From Anisodus tanguticus (taxonomy: Eukaryota > Streptophyta > Magnoliopsida > Solanales > Solanaceae): a stretch of DNA of 64,000 nt. The notes beneath the pieces were generated by a model. It worked only from the letters and a program-made list of their open reading frames with translations, was not told the DNA's origin and searched no databases. This document shows positions 1-10,858 of the stretch, one piece after another. The DNA lies in contig CM067546.1 of the NCBI GenBank assembly GCA_034509755.1, positions 31,580,383 to 31,644,382 of the forward strand, written 5' to 3'. The position numbers and the translations under genes were made by a program. The stretch's first letter is position 1, and each line of letters begins with the position of its first letter.

Positions 1-60
1 AAGCCCATTCTCGGACAGATTGATGATAATACAATCTTGTATATATGGTATATATATTTG

Positions 61-231
61 TAGTATAAAGGTTACCTTAATTAGTGTTATACACTTACCA
101 TAATTGTATAGTTAGAATTATGGTAGAATAAGGATTTAGAAATAGAATAGGAATAAGATTCTCCTATTTTGTAACTTGTATAAATACCTTGTCAATTTAT
201 GAAAATAATCAAGGGGGTTATTTCTTTCGAG
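61..231 (+). repeat. Copia LTR remnant
   Basis: This AT-rich stretch matches, with mismatches and small gaps, the LTR that precedes the Copia gag fragment at 15731. Shared blocks include acacttaccataa, aataggaata and atgaaaataatcaaggg in the same order and spacing. No primer-binding site of the TGGTATCAGA type follows it, so it is an LTR piece without its element. Both ends are approximate. The first 60 bases of the window are AT-rich and hold nothing I recognise. Confidence 0.6.
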
Positions 232-235
232 ATTA

Positions 236-636
236 ATATGATGAATGAAAGAATAATATTAAATTGGGATCTAAGACTATAAAGAATAATTTACTTATTC
301 TTCATATCAATGTTTTCTTAAGAAACATATATAAGGAAAACATAATAACTAAAAAGGCCGAATGGAGTATATAGTTTGGAGTCCGTTGCGTTTTGCACCC
401 CTAATTTTTATCTTCTTTTGTAATGTGCACCCTATTCTATTTTTTTTTATAATATTAATAATTACACCCTAAACTACTTATTTTCTTGCAAAATAATAAA
501 AACTACTGTTTCTTAAAAATTCCCAAGAGGGTAAAATAGGAGATGCATTAAGTATTTTCATTCAGATTGAAGTATCTGAATGACACCGCTGACTTCCGTT
601 CCGCATGTTATCTACTCCTCCTTAATATATGAAAAA
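236..636. other. gene-free AT-rich stretch
   Basis: No reading frame, domain or RNA gene is recognisable here. The sequence is AT-rich with short homopolymer runs and lies between an LTR remnant and a probable Helitron end. Confidence 0.6.
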
Positions 637-980
637 CTAGTGTATTTGCCCGCGTTTCACGCGATCATAAAAAACTTCTCTTATAGTTACAAATAAGTAC
701 AAAATCATATTTTTAATAGATTCAATGGAAAACATAAAAAATAAAAAATCCGTAGATAAATTGAATACACTAATAAACATTAATAATCCCCCACATTCTG
801 TCAAAACTATCTGTTTCTACAAAGTAAATGAAAATGTAAACTAACATGCTAATAAGTATAAAAAAGCATCAAATATCTGTGTCAAATTATAAAAATGGAA
901 TAGAAAACTCTTTTTCCTTAGATTCTGAACAATAGGTGATACAGTGAGATAAACTTAACTTTATATTACAATCGAATCAC
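637..980 (-). mobile_element. probable Helitron 3' terminus (non-autonomous remnant)
   Basis: Read on the minus strand, the sequence at about 663 down to 637 has a GC-rich hairpin (stem CGCG, loop TGAAA, stem CGCG), then about ten bases, then CTAG followed by T. This is the standard Helitron 3' signature: a short hairpin close to a CTRR end, inserted next to T. The interior (664-980) is AT-rich and non-coding, as in non-autonomous Helitrons. I could not find the 5' TC end, so the right boundary is only where LINE-like sequence begins. No Rep or helicase sequence is present. Confidence 0.45.
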
Positions 981-1257
981 ATACAAATTTGACGAAGATA
1001 ACCCGCATGAATCAACTCTCAATCTTCAAAATTTAAAGAAAGAAGCATAAGTGAATCCACTGACTGTTATACCATGTCAAGATTTAGTACTTGAATAATA
1101 AAATTCACATCAGAGAAGATATTTTGAGAAAGAAAACATCTGAAGGGAGTAGTTGTCTATCCAAAGCAATGATGAGACCATGATGAAGAGCTTGTAATTC
1201 TGCATGAAGAGGGGAATTAGCATAAACCTTACTGTTAAAACCAATAACCCAATCTAC
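981..1257 (-). pseudogene. LINE RNase H domain fragment
   Basis: Minus-strand translation of about 1257-1140 reads DWVIGFNSKVYANSPLHAEL followed by QALHHGLIIALD. This pattern (Ala-Glu-x-x-Ala-Leu-x-x-Gly-Leu) is the RNase H domain found at the C-terminus of many plant L1 elements. The frame breaks below about 1110. It is probably the 3' part of the same LINE whose reverse transcriptase lies at 5360-5980 and 12833-13952, because orientation and order agree. The Copia fragment at 1258 cuts it off abruptly. Confidence 0.6.
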
Positions 1258-1541
1258 TGTGTGTTCTTAGGTGACAATCTTATTTCGTGGTCTGCCTGTG
1301 ATAACATAACTGCGGTCTACTTATCTCATAACCCGGTTCAGCAGAGAACCAAGCACATTGAGATAGATATACATTTTGTTTGTGAGAATGTTGCTATAGG
1401 TCATGTTAAGGTGTTGCGTGTGCCTTTTTCGTATTAATATGCATATATTTTCACTAAGGGGCTTCCTCGGCAGATGTTCATCGACTTCAGATCCAGTCAC
1501 AGCGTCCGGCCTCCTTCCAATCCGACTGAGGGGGGTAATAG
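1258..1541 (+). pseudogene. Copia RNase H tail, internally deleted
   Basis: Translation gives CVFLGDNLISWSA joined directly to CDNITAVYLSHNP, QRTKHIEIDIHF and, after a stop, IFTKGLPRQM. These are consecutive blocks of the Copia RNase H domain and the pol C-terminus. The usual stretch between ISWSA and the CDN block (compare 12251-12410) is missing, so this copy has an internal deletion. It ends at a purine-rich tract near 1527-1535 that leads into an LTR. The 5' end of the element is absent. Confidence 0.8.
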
Positions 1542-1688
1542 TGAATATTACTATATATTCTGTAATTAATATTTGTGTGTAATTATGGTAATATAGATCC
1601 TTATTCGATTAGGATTCAACATTGTATACACTATATTTATTTGTATTAATGAGAAAGACTCCCCTATGAAGATTAATACAATCTTACA
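1542..1688 (+). repeat. 3' LTR of the truncated Copia copy
   Basis: The stretch begins TG just after the polypurine tract GACTGAGGGGGG and ends CA, 147 bp later. It is AT-rich. Its position after the Copia pol terminus and its TG...CA ends support an LTR. No partner 5' LTR is present in this window. Confidence 0.6.
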
Positions 1689-1764
1689 ATACCATGTCAA
1701 GATTTAGTACTTGAATAATAAAATTCACATCAGACAAGATATTTTGAGACAGAAAACATCTGAA
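1689..1764. repeat. 76-bp direct repeat of 1069-1144
   Basis: This segment repeats 1069-1144 with two visible mismatches, in the same orientation and offset by 620 bp. It starts ataccatgtcaag and ends aacatctgaa. The repeat belongs to the LINE RNase H region, and the two copies flank the truncated Copia. At 76 bp it is far longer than a Copia target-site duplication of about 5 bp. Confidence 0.85.
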
Positions 1765-1793
1765 AATTTTCATATATTTTTGTGTGTAAAGAA

Positions 1794-2015
1794 TAAGGCT
1801 GGCCAGTGGGCCGGGACGACCCGACCCCGTCCCGACCCCGCCCCGGTCCCGACCCGACCCCGCTCTAAAAAAAAAAAAAAAAAAAAAATTTAACGGGGGC
1901 GGGACTCGAACTCGGGACGGGACGATGTCTCGTCCCGCCAGACCCGAGCCCGCCCCAGGCCCGCCGGACCCGAGCCCGCCCCGAGCCCGTCCCGACCCCG
2001 ACCCCGACCCCGACC
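1794..2015. repeat. left subterminal GC-rich array of the hAT element
   Basis: Dense CCCGACC and CCGAGCCC motifs, interrupted by an A-run near 1867-1889. A matching array in inverted orientation lies at 5156-5359. In hAT elements, subterminal repeats are usually the transposase-binding sites. Here that role is inferred from position only. Confidence 0.7.
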
Positions 2016-2066
2016 CTTAAACCCCCTTTGCAAAAATAGCCGTTGCACCAACGGCCATTTTAGATT

Positions 2067-2088
2067 ATGGCCGTTGGCCAACGGCCAT
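2067..2088. repeat. 22-bp perfect palindrome inside the hAT 5' region
   Basis: Bases 2067-2088 equal their own reverse complement, with core GGCCGTTGGCCAACGGCC. A related half, CCGTTGCACCAACGGCC, lies about 30 bp upstream. It lies between the subterminal array and the transposase start. Confidence 0.9.
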
Positions 2089-2493
2089 TTTAGGCCCCCC
2101 CCCTCCCCCAACCCCCCCTACCCCTTAATATTTATTTTTAACCCATAAGTTATTATATTTACACTTTAACCCAATTTTTCAACTATAAATAACTCATTTT
2201 CTCTTCATCTTTCTCACAAATCTTCCTACAATCTCTCTAATTTCTCAATATATCTCTCTACATTATTTGCTAAATATTCAATTTTATTAATTCATTTGGG
2301 AATTGGGAGTGAAGTTGGCAACTAGCTTGAGGATCTTCCATCGAGCAAAGTTTCAATTTTCAACCTCTCGATTACACGTCGACGTTACGTCGGCGTTTGG
2401 TACATTCGTTCCTTCATTAAATTATTATTGTCCGTTTATTTTATTTAGCGCACTTAATTTTATTGTCTTTAATTATTTATTATCATAATTAAA

Positions 2494-4931
2494 ATGGAAG
2501 GATTAAAAGGTATGTTTAAGGGTAAGGGTGCTTCTTCTAGTAGAGGCAACGGGGCAAGGGTACTTCTTCTAGTCATCTTATTCCTACACGGGATGATTTT
2601 GTTGATACTCAACATTTTCCTACAATACCATTAGATTTAGACGAGGAGTTATTTTACGGAACTCAAGAAGACTTTAATTTAGACGATGATCTAGACGATA
2701 CACCCACTAATATTGATGACAACACGCCCACTAGTGCACCTTCAACCGAAATACCTCCTATTCCCCCTAGTATGAGACGAGGTCCAGCAAAACGACCATT
2801 AAAATCAGATGCATGGACATTTTTTGATAGGGACGTAGAGAATCAAGTAGCCATATGTAAAATTTGTAAAAATGTTTTAAAATTTAAAACTGGAAAAGGT
2901 CACGGTGGGACGGGGGTTTAATTAGACACGTAGTAAGTGCTCATCCGGCTAGGTATGCCCAATACCGGGCTTCAAAATCGGGTGCGCAAACGGCCGCTCC
3001 ATCGGGACAAGGTTCACATACCGATATCGTCTGGGACCAAGTACAATGGTCAAATTAACCCTATGACGGGGGGGAATTGTAGGCTCTAAATACAACAAAC
3101 ATAGAGATAGGGAAGCAATATCAAAATTAGTTCTTTGTGGAGGGTTTGCCTTTTCATTTCCTTCATCTCCGGTTTTATTCATTACATTAGAGATATATAT
3201 AATCCTGCTTTTAACGGTTTTCCTAGGTCAACCGTTAAGAGAGATGTATTTAAATTTGCGCATGAATATCAACAATATTTACGTTTTTCATTATATCATT
3301 TTAATGGCAAAGTATCTATCACGTCCGATATAGGTCGTAGTACTAACGGCCATGATTATTTAACTGTAACTTGTCATTGGATAGATTATAAATGGTCTAT
3401 GCAAAAACGTATTTTAGCGTATAGATATATAGATGATAGGCACACCGGTACTTTTATTGCGTAGAAAATATTTATCAAGTGTGCGATTATTACGGAATTA
3501 CCGATAAAATTATGACTATTACATTAGATAACGCTTCTAATAACAATTACGCAATTACAATGTTAAAAAATAGTTTAGCTCCATCTTTTCCAGACCATTT
3601 TCATATAAAATGCGCGTGCCATATATATAACTTAATTGTAAAGGATGGTCTATCACTTTTTGAAGACATTCTTAGTAAAATACAATTTGCTATAAACTTT
3701 ATTTTTAAAAGTAATAAAGTACAACGTAGAAAAGAATATAAAAAAATTTGTCATGATTGTGGACTACCTTTTAGAAAAATTCCACAAGAAGTATCCACTA
3801 GGTGGAATTCTTTATACGAGCAACTACTTGTTGCTTATGACTATAAATTACCTATAACTTTATTTTTTAACTCTCATAATAAAAAGCCAAATTTCGATAT
3901 GATTTTAGATAGTGATTGGGAAAAAATTTCCGAACTTATTGTATTTTTAGAGAAATTTTTTCAAGCAACAAAAGAATTTTCCGGTATATATTATCCTACT
4001 ATTTCAACTATGTTATTTTATATAACTCTAATATTTTTATTACTTAGTGAATATATGGAAAAACCCGGCTTATAAGGCACTATTAAAAAAATGTTTGTCA
4101 AAATAAAAAAATATTTTATTCCTATTCCTTCTATTTATATTATTGGTTTCGTATTAAATCCTACTATTAAAATAGACGGTACTAAATCACTAATTGAAAC
4201 TATTTACGATTGTATAGAAGTACTACCACCTCCAAGTCCCAAAAATCTAAATCACCCACCACCTATTGAACAAACTAAAGAAGAAGTGTTGAATAGCGTA
4301 GAACACCACCGCAAAAATATATATAGATTTTATCAACAAGAAAATGCTAGTAACGTACCGGCTACCATACCATCTTCTTCATCTTCAACACAACCTCACA
4401 AAAGACATCTTTGTTTCTGCGGCTAGTATTGAAAGCCTCGTAAATAGAATGTGCGGCCGTACCTCTACTAACCAAATTAGCGAGTTGGATATTTTTGTTT
4501 TGCGGGGTTCATACCGTATCAAGAAGTTATCAATGAAGATGGACAAGAAGACTTGTCGAAATCTTTGGAGGGGAATGAGAAGACCTTTCCGACACTTTCA
4601 TTGATGGCTCGAGATGTTTTGAACATTCAAGCGTCATCAAGCTGCGTCGGAAAGCGCTTTTCTCTGCAGCAGATATCAAATAGGAGACCACGAGACACTC
4701 ATTGGCGGAGACGGCTTGGAAATTGCGTATTATTCGAGAGATTGGATACGAGCGGAGCGGAGAAGGTGCGGTCAACCGGAGATCAACGAAGAAGATGATG
4801 AAAACTACAACGAAATCTTAACCGAAGGTAGTGGAAGCGACGTGGATCAATTTGACCAACAAATACCTATTCCAACCGAAGAACCACATGAAATCATCAA
4901 GCAATTAGAACAGATTTTTTTGAAAATGTAA
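2494..4931 (+). pseudogene. hAT transposase, several frameshifts and stops
   Basis: A hAT transposase would bind the element ends and cut and rejoin them in the nucleus. The likely start is ATG at 2494. In order I see a Ser/Gly-rich N-terminus; a BED zinc finger near 2805-2940 (SDAWTFF, then CKIC and a downstream His); a catalytic-core block with TLDNASNN near 3515-3540, where the Asp is a conserved hAT residue; CACHIYNLIVKDGL near 3615-3655; TRWNSLYEQL near 3798; and the hATC dimerisation block (FPTLSLMARDVLNIQASS) near 4585-4640, with an acidic tail. Frameshifts near 2555, 2920, 3465, 4075 and 4400-4550, plus stops, leave it broken, so it cannot give a full protein. Confidence 0.85.
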
Positions 4932-5155
4932 TTTTTTTTAATTGCAATTTTATTATGTAATTTGCAACTTTTGGACAACACCATAAAGTTGCAATTTAGA
5001 TTTTAGACAATTGTATTTGTATTACAAAAAAATCATATGTCTATTAAATAATATAAGAGGCACAAAAATGACCTTGGGATGTTTTTATTACACTATCTTG
5101 TTTTGTTTATTGAGTTTTTTTTATACATATGTTATTTAAAAAAAAAAAAAAAAGG

Positions 5156-5359
5156 AAAACCCGACCCCGCCCCGCCCCGACCCGAGCCCGCCCCGATACC
5201 GACGGGATCGGGATCGGGACGGACCGAGCAGTCCCGCCCGGACCCGACCCCGCTAGGCCCGCTAGTCCCGATCCCGACCCCCGGATCGTCCCGCCCCGAC
5301 CCCGACCCCCCGCCAGCCCCGGCCCGCCAGACCCGAGCCCGGCCCACTGGCCACCCATA
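5156..5359. repeat. right subterminal GC-rich array of the hAT element
   Basis: Mirror of the left array: an A-run at about 5137-5152, then CCCGACCCCG-type repeats up to the terminal inverted repeat at 5338-5359. Gly/Arg- or Pro/Arg-rich translations of this block are repeat artefacts. Confidence 0.75.
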
Positions 5360-5980
5360 GTTGACACCAAGGCAAAGTGGTCTTGGTAATTAATCTCCAG
5401 GCTAGACCACTCAGAAGAGCAATGTTTTTGGATTTTGCTTTTCTTATACCTAGACCACCAAGATGTCTTTCTTTGGTAATAGTATCCCAATTCCAGAGAT
5501 GAATTTTTCGTTTATTATCAGAAGATCCCTAAATAAAATTTCTCATGATTTTGTCTATTTGCTTGATAATTTGGGCAGGGATAATCGTATATTGCATGTA
5601 ATAGCTAGGGATAGCATGGAGAGCAGATTGAGTAAGAGTCACTCTGCCAGCCATATTGAGAAAATTAGACTTCCAATTTAAGAGCCTATTACGCATTTTG
5701 TCTATGATAAACTGAAAATCACTAGGCTTAGGAGAATGATTTAAAATGGGGAAGCCTAAGTATCTACCAAATTCTCTGCTAGCTTTAATACCAAAGAATT
5801 CTGATGTGGATTTAATCATTTCTTTGGAACAATTAGAGGAGAAAATGATTTTGGAATTTGAATAATTAATGGATTGGCCTGAGAGATCACAAAATAATTG
5901 AAGGCTACGCAAAATGGTGGCACAACTTTTAGCAGTAACTTGGGAAGAGAGGATAATATCGTCAGCAAAAAAGACATGAG
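5360..5980 (-). pseudogene. LINE reverse transcriptase, palm to thumb part
   Basis: On the minus strand the reading starts with FFADDIILSS (5966-5940), the catalytic Asp pair of the L1 reverse transcriptase. It continues with FCDLSGQSINYSNSKI, LGFPI, MAGRVTLTQSALHAIPSYYM and, in another frame, WDTITKERHLGGLGIRKAK. These blocks run in the order seen in plant L1 elements, after which the hAT element begins. The first part of the domain lies at 12833-13390 on the other side of the Copia insertion. One frameshift near 5525 is visible. Confidence 0.88.
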
Positions 5981-6189
5981 TGTTAGAGTAATTATGGGAG
6001 CAATCCCATAATTACCTCTATTACTCATTAATGATAATTGATAGGGTAAATATTTTGTAATTAGTATAATTATAATTAGTATCTCATAATTTAGGTAAGG
6101 TAGATTAGTCTTTCATTATTCAAGCATTATATGATTGTATATATATTGTACTTTTGAGAGAAGATTAATGAAGAAATTACTTTCCTACA
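5981..6189 (+). repeat. 5' LTR of the Copia element
   Basis: Starts TGTTAGAGTAATTATGGGAG and ends CTACA, directly before the primer-binding site. It matches 12644-12832 closely. The difference in length is mainly a short insertion near 6059-6075, where ttagtataattataa-type sequence is repeated. Confidence 0.88.
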
Positions 6190-6201
6190 TGGTATCAAGA
6201 G
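6190..6201 (+). promoter_or_regulatory. primer-binding site (initiator tRNA-Met type)
   Basis: TGGTATCAAGAG follows the 5' LTR directly. Plant Copia elements usually carry TGGTATCAGAGC here, complementary to the 3' end of initiator tRNA-Met. This copy has drifted in the last bases. Confidence 0.8.
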
Positions 6202-6444
6202 TCTAAGATCCTTAGCCCTAATTACTTCTCCCTCTAAACCGATTTTCTCCCTTTTTCTTCTGAATTTCGGCCAAGATTAACAAACCAAAACCCTAAACCA
6301 TCTCATACCCTAGCAAAACCCTAGCCACTTTCTCAAAACCACCCCCCTCCTCGGCTAGCCTCTATCCGAAACCCTTAGGGTTTTCCACTCCACAAACATC
6401 AAACACTACTTCAATCATTCTCTAGTTTGATTTCTTGTGGACCA

Positions 6445-7482
6445 ATGGCCGAAAAACAAACTTTTCATCCCGCTCTTGCCATTAATAACGTCAAGAACTT
6501 TATCTCCATAACTCTTCAAATGGAGAAAGGGCAGTATACTTCTTGGGCAAAACTCTTCAAAATTCACTATCGCGCTTATGAAGTAATTGACCATATCATC
6601 CCGTCCGAATCACCGTCGGATACCACTACGGTGGATAAGAAATTATGGTCTCTATTAGATGCTATAGTTCTTCAATGGATTTATGGCACAATCTCTAATG
6701 ATCATCTCCATACCATCTTAGAACCAAATTCTACGGCTCAACAGGCGTAGGAAAGGTTACAAAACATTTTTCAAGATAACAAAGTTTCTAGGGCCGTCTA
6801 TCTTGAACACCAATTTTCAAATGTTTAATTGGATGACTTTTCCAACGTCTCAGCCTATTGTCAAGAATTAAAGGTACTTGCGGACCAACTATCCAACGTT
6901 GGTTCGCCCGTGATGAATCAAAGATTGGTCCTTCAGTTGATTGCGGGGTTGAATGAATAATATGATGGTGTTGCTACGTTCATTAAGAAAAGCAATTCTT
7001 TGCCTCCCTTCTACGAAGCCCGTTCAAGGTTAATTCTAAAGGAAACAAGGAAAACAAAGCAGGCATCATCGGGAGCAACCACTGCCAGAACCGTTGTCGT
7101 CTCCACAAACTCATCTTCCATAGATTCAGAGCCCCAAAATTCTGGTTCGGGGGGAAATAATAATCGTCAAAATAATGTCCAAAAATGGTGTTCAAACCGT
7201 AACAATAACAAAGGAAAAAATAATGGTGGAAAGGGAAGAGGCCGTGGCGGTGGACAACCCGTCAGCGGCAGCGGGCAGTGGCGTCCAGACAACAACGGCG
7301 GTAATCAGTAGGGGCAGTACCCACCGTGGGCCTGGGCCCTACAGTGGGCTGCCCTGCCATGTCCGTACCCTACTTCTTCATGGGCCAGGCCTCCACCTTC
7401 AACTCGCCAACCCGGTATTCTTGGATCTCGTCCACAACATGCGTTTGCGGCTCAGGCACCATCTTCTGTTGGTTATACACCC
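6445..7482 (+). pseudogene. Copia gag, interrupted
   Basis: Gag would form the nucleocapsid particle. Translation from ATG 6445 gives MAEKQTFHPALAINNVKNFI, then the UBN2-type core (WAKLFKIHYRAYEVIDHI, LDAIVLQWIYGTISNDHL). A stop falls at 6748. The same frame continues with NIFQDNKVSRAVYLEHQF, LADQLSNVG and PFYEARSRLILKETRK, with further stops near 6825 and 6957. A Gly/Asn/Arg-rich nucleic-acid-binding tail follows (7090-7310). No CCHC zinc knuckle is visible, so RNA binding may rest on the basic Gly-rich tail. Confidence 0.85.
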
Positions 7483-8938
7483 ATGGATATTGAACAAGCC
7501 ATGAACAATATGCATCTAAGTGTTCCCGATGAGTCGTGGTACATGGACACAGGGGCTATGTCACACATGACGACATCTCAAGGTACTCTCTCGTCTTATT
7601 TTAATATGAGCAATAATAAAAATATTGTTGTCGGCAGTGGGCAGAAAATTCCAATTCGTGGTATTGGTCAGGTAACATTATCATCTCCACACCGACCATT
7701 ACACTTGAAAAATGTCTTACATGCACCAAATCTAATTGAAAACCTTATTTATGTTAGACGTTTTACAATTCACAATAATATTTCTGTAAATTTTGATCCA
7801 TTTGACTTTTCTGTGAAGGATTTTCAGACGAGGATGCCACTTATGAGATGCAATAGCACGGGGGACTTATATCCCGTCACCTATTTCCAAAAAATAGCAT
7901 GAACAAACCATCAACCTTCGCTGTCATTTCTCCTACTCTATGGCACAATCGATTGGGACACCTAGGAGCACAAGTTTTTAATAATTTTAGGAAGAATAAT
8001 TTGGTTTCTTGTAATAAACCTTTGGACTCCTCTATTTTCAAATCTTGCGTGTTTGGTAAACATGTTAAGATTCCTTTTGTATCTTCTAATTCTCATACTT
8101 TTATGTCATTTGATATTGTGCATTGTGATTTGTGGACATCACCAGTTTTGACTTCTGCAGGTCATAAGTACTATCTGCTTATTCTAGATGATTATTTGAA
8201 ATTTTTGTGGACTTTTCCATTAGGACATAAATCACAAACCTATACCATTTTAAAATAATTTAGTATTTTTATCAAAACTCAATTTGGTAAAAGCATTAAA
8301 TGTTTTCAATGTAACAATGGGGGAATTCATAAATACTCATTTTAATGATTTTTGTCACCAAAATGGGATATCTTTCCGTCTTTCGTGTCCCCATACCTCA
8401 TCAGAAAATGGGAAAGCCGAAAGGAAAATTCGGACGATTAATAATATGTTTCGCTCTATTCTTGTGCATTCATCCAGACCACCAAAATTTTGGCACCATG
8501 CAATTCAAATGGCTACATACCTTTTAAATATTCTTCCTAGTAAATTTCTTTCCAATGTGTCTCCTACACAAATGTTATATCATCGTCTCTCGTCTATTAA
8601 ACATTTGAGGGTGTTTGGATGTTTGTGTTATCCTTTGTTTCCTTCTACATCCATTAATAAGTTGCAAGCTCTTAAAATCATTGTGTGTTTTTGGAATACC
8701 CACAAAATCATAGGGGTTATAAATCTTATGATTTGACGAATGGGAAAATAATTGTCTGTCGTCATATGATTTTTGATTAGTCTACATTCCCATTTGCTAA
8801 GTCTCATGTGGCATCCTCACCTTCATATGATTTTCTGGAAAATGGAATACATCCCATTTTACACCACCACCTTAACGAACAAACCCATGTGCAACCAACC
8901 CAATAAAATTTGGCCCAACCACTAAATGGGACTGGACC
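7483..8938 (+). pseudogene. Copia protease and integrase, interrupted
   Basis: The aspartic protease site is intact as WYMDTGAMSHMT (7538-7573). A gag-pre-integrase block follows (LWHNRLGHLGAQVFNNF, near 7940). The integrase core then shows VHCDLW with the first catalytic Asp. The second block reads CNNGGEF where the family normally has CDNGGEF, so its Asp is lost. The third, ENGKAERKIRTI, keeps its Glu. The conserved LRVFGCLCYPLF block is near 8605-8640. Frameshifts near 7900, 8255, 8325 and 8680 and stops break it. It stops at 8938, where a Gypsy LTR has inserted. Confidence 0.88.
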
Positions 8939-10858
8939 TGTAACACCCTGTACTTTCAGGTGATGGGTTAAGCATCTAGACGCATGTAAATAAAGAAGCT
9001 TAGTATATAAAAGAATGCGACGACTATGATCGGCTAATTGACAATGAGGATCGACTAGTTAATGAATTGTTAGTGGGAGATAAGATTAGTGGGAATAATT
9101 ACGTGTGGCATGTAGATGAATTACCTAAGTGACTAAGTTAGTATTAATTATGATGGGATAAGGATTAAAGTGGGTTAATTATTGTGAAATGGACATGTGT
9201 TGATGTGGAGGCAACTCTCTTCCACGTTGGAGCATGGTAGATGGGGAATTTAGTGAGTCACTTATTTATAAATGGACATATAAATAGTAGCCAAAATTGT
9301 GGTGAACTGCATGTTTTATTTTCAGTCCTTCGGTTGAAGGAGACACCAACAGAGACAATCCATAGATTTGTATATGCCATACGCTCAACAACAGAGGGGA
9401 AGGAATTATGATTAGTCTTGTGATTTTTGTATCTTGGGGGATTATAGACTAGGCTACTAACGTGGATAATGAAATTGATCCTTTGTATCTACTACATGGC
9501 ACAGTATCAAAGTCTCCACATAAAATAGTTAAAGCTCAGCTTCAAAGGTTAAATTGAGGTATGTTAAGGCACATTATATCTTTCTTTTTGGCATGTTCTA
9601 TGTAACGTGAACGTAATATTATTCCATAAATTATTCTGCTCATAGTAGCCGAGGATGTTCCTGTTATTGATTCCTATGTTAAAAGAATGCCTAAATATGT
9701 TCCTAAATCCTTATTGAGGTATATGTGAAAGATGTTAATATTCCCAATGTTAGCCGAAGGTATATGTTCTCGAATCCTTATTGAGGTATATGGAAAATAT
9801 GTTAATGTTCACAGTGTTAATTGAAGGTACAAATATGTTATGTCATCTGATAAGTTCAGAATGTTTTATTGTCATTCATGCATTTTCATTTGTATTATAT
9901 TCATGTATTACCCTGGACCCACATGTGTTATATACACTACTATATGGTATCAATATATATATGTAAGGGATGGGAAAAAGGGAATGGTGTTATATACGCA
10001 CACCACCTGCATCTTGTACAGATATCATGAAAAGAAAGACGCCCAAAGAGGCCAATATGATTATGCCCACAGAGGCTGATATAACCTAATGCCCATAGAG
10101 GCGGTTATGGGGAAGGAAGATGCCCTTGTGTGGCCAATATTTATATGTATATCACATTTGCATTGTGCATGATATTTAGGCATATGTGTTAGGGCCCTCA
10201 GAGGCATTTCTTCTTTGGTTAGCCATTTTCCGTCGGTACATTTTTGTCGGGCCGTTCTGTCGGTTGTTGGTGTTATCGACTGTTTCTGTCAGCTATGTTT
10301 GTCGATTGTTTCTGTTTCAGATTATCATGTATCTTTGTGATGATATTTCTTATGCCTGACATACTCGATACATTAGTTGTACTGATGTCCCTTTTGTCGG
10401 GGGACGCTGCGTTTTATGCCCGCAGGTTTACGTAGGCGAGGCGACGACCCGCATTAGTAGATTGTAGACTCAGTGGATACTAGAACACTCCCCTTATTTC
10501 GGAGTGTCGATCTAATCGTAGTACGATCTTTTTGCATATATATATGGATATGGCGGGGTCCTATCCCAACCTTTTGATATTACATACTCTTTAGAGGTTT
10601 GTAGACAGATATGCTGTGTATAGCAGTCATGTATGGGCTTGTCGTCCTGGGTATGTATATGTATATAAGATGGGCTTTCCGGTTGTAAGATGTTACATAA
10701 TTCATTTCCAGTATATTATTTTCATACGTCGGCAGGGTATTGTGTAACGGCCCTTGTGGCCCATGTTTAGTTATGATTAGATGTTGATTGTATGATTAGT
10801 GGTACTCGGCAGGTAAGATCCGGGTGCCTATCGCGGCCCTCCGGTTTGGGTCGTGACA
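8939..10858 (+). mobile_element. Gypsy solo LTR with perfect 5-bp target duplication
   Basis: The 1920-bp segment starts TGTAACACCCTGTACTTTC and ends GGGTCGTGACA. The pentamer ggacc stands on both sides (8934-8938 and 10859-10863). Copia pol sequence resumes on the far side, so no internal Gypsy sequence remains. This is the product expected from recombination between two LTRs. A related LTR lies at 21065-23033. Inside are degenerate short repeats built on atgcccacagaggc (about 10028-10135). Confidence 0.93.

Larger units (their letters stand above)
1794..5359 (+). mobile_element. hAT DNA transposon, degenerate
   Basis: The ends form an imperfect terminal inverted repeat: 1794 starts TAAGGCTGGCCAGTGGGCCG, and the reverse complement of the right end reads TATGGGTGGCCAGTGGGCCG. 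The interior codes for a broken hAT transposase with a BED zinc finger and the hAT C-terminal dimerisation region. Both ends carry long C/G-rich arrays built on CCCGACCCCG next to an A-run. The flanking 8-mers (gtaaagaa and gttgacac) do not match, so no clean target duplication remains. Sequence right of 5359 is LINE reverse transcriptase, so the element sits within or at the edge of the LINE. Confidence 0.85.

Noticed and set aside
1800..2111. GC-rich island with open frames rich in Gly, Arg and Pro on both strands
   Set aside because: It is the subterminal repeat array of the hAT element and is mirrored at the other end. Open frames follow from the repeat composition.
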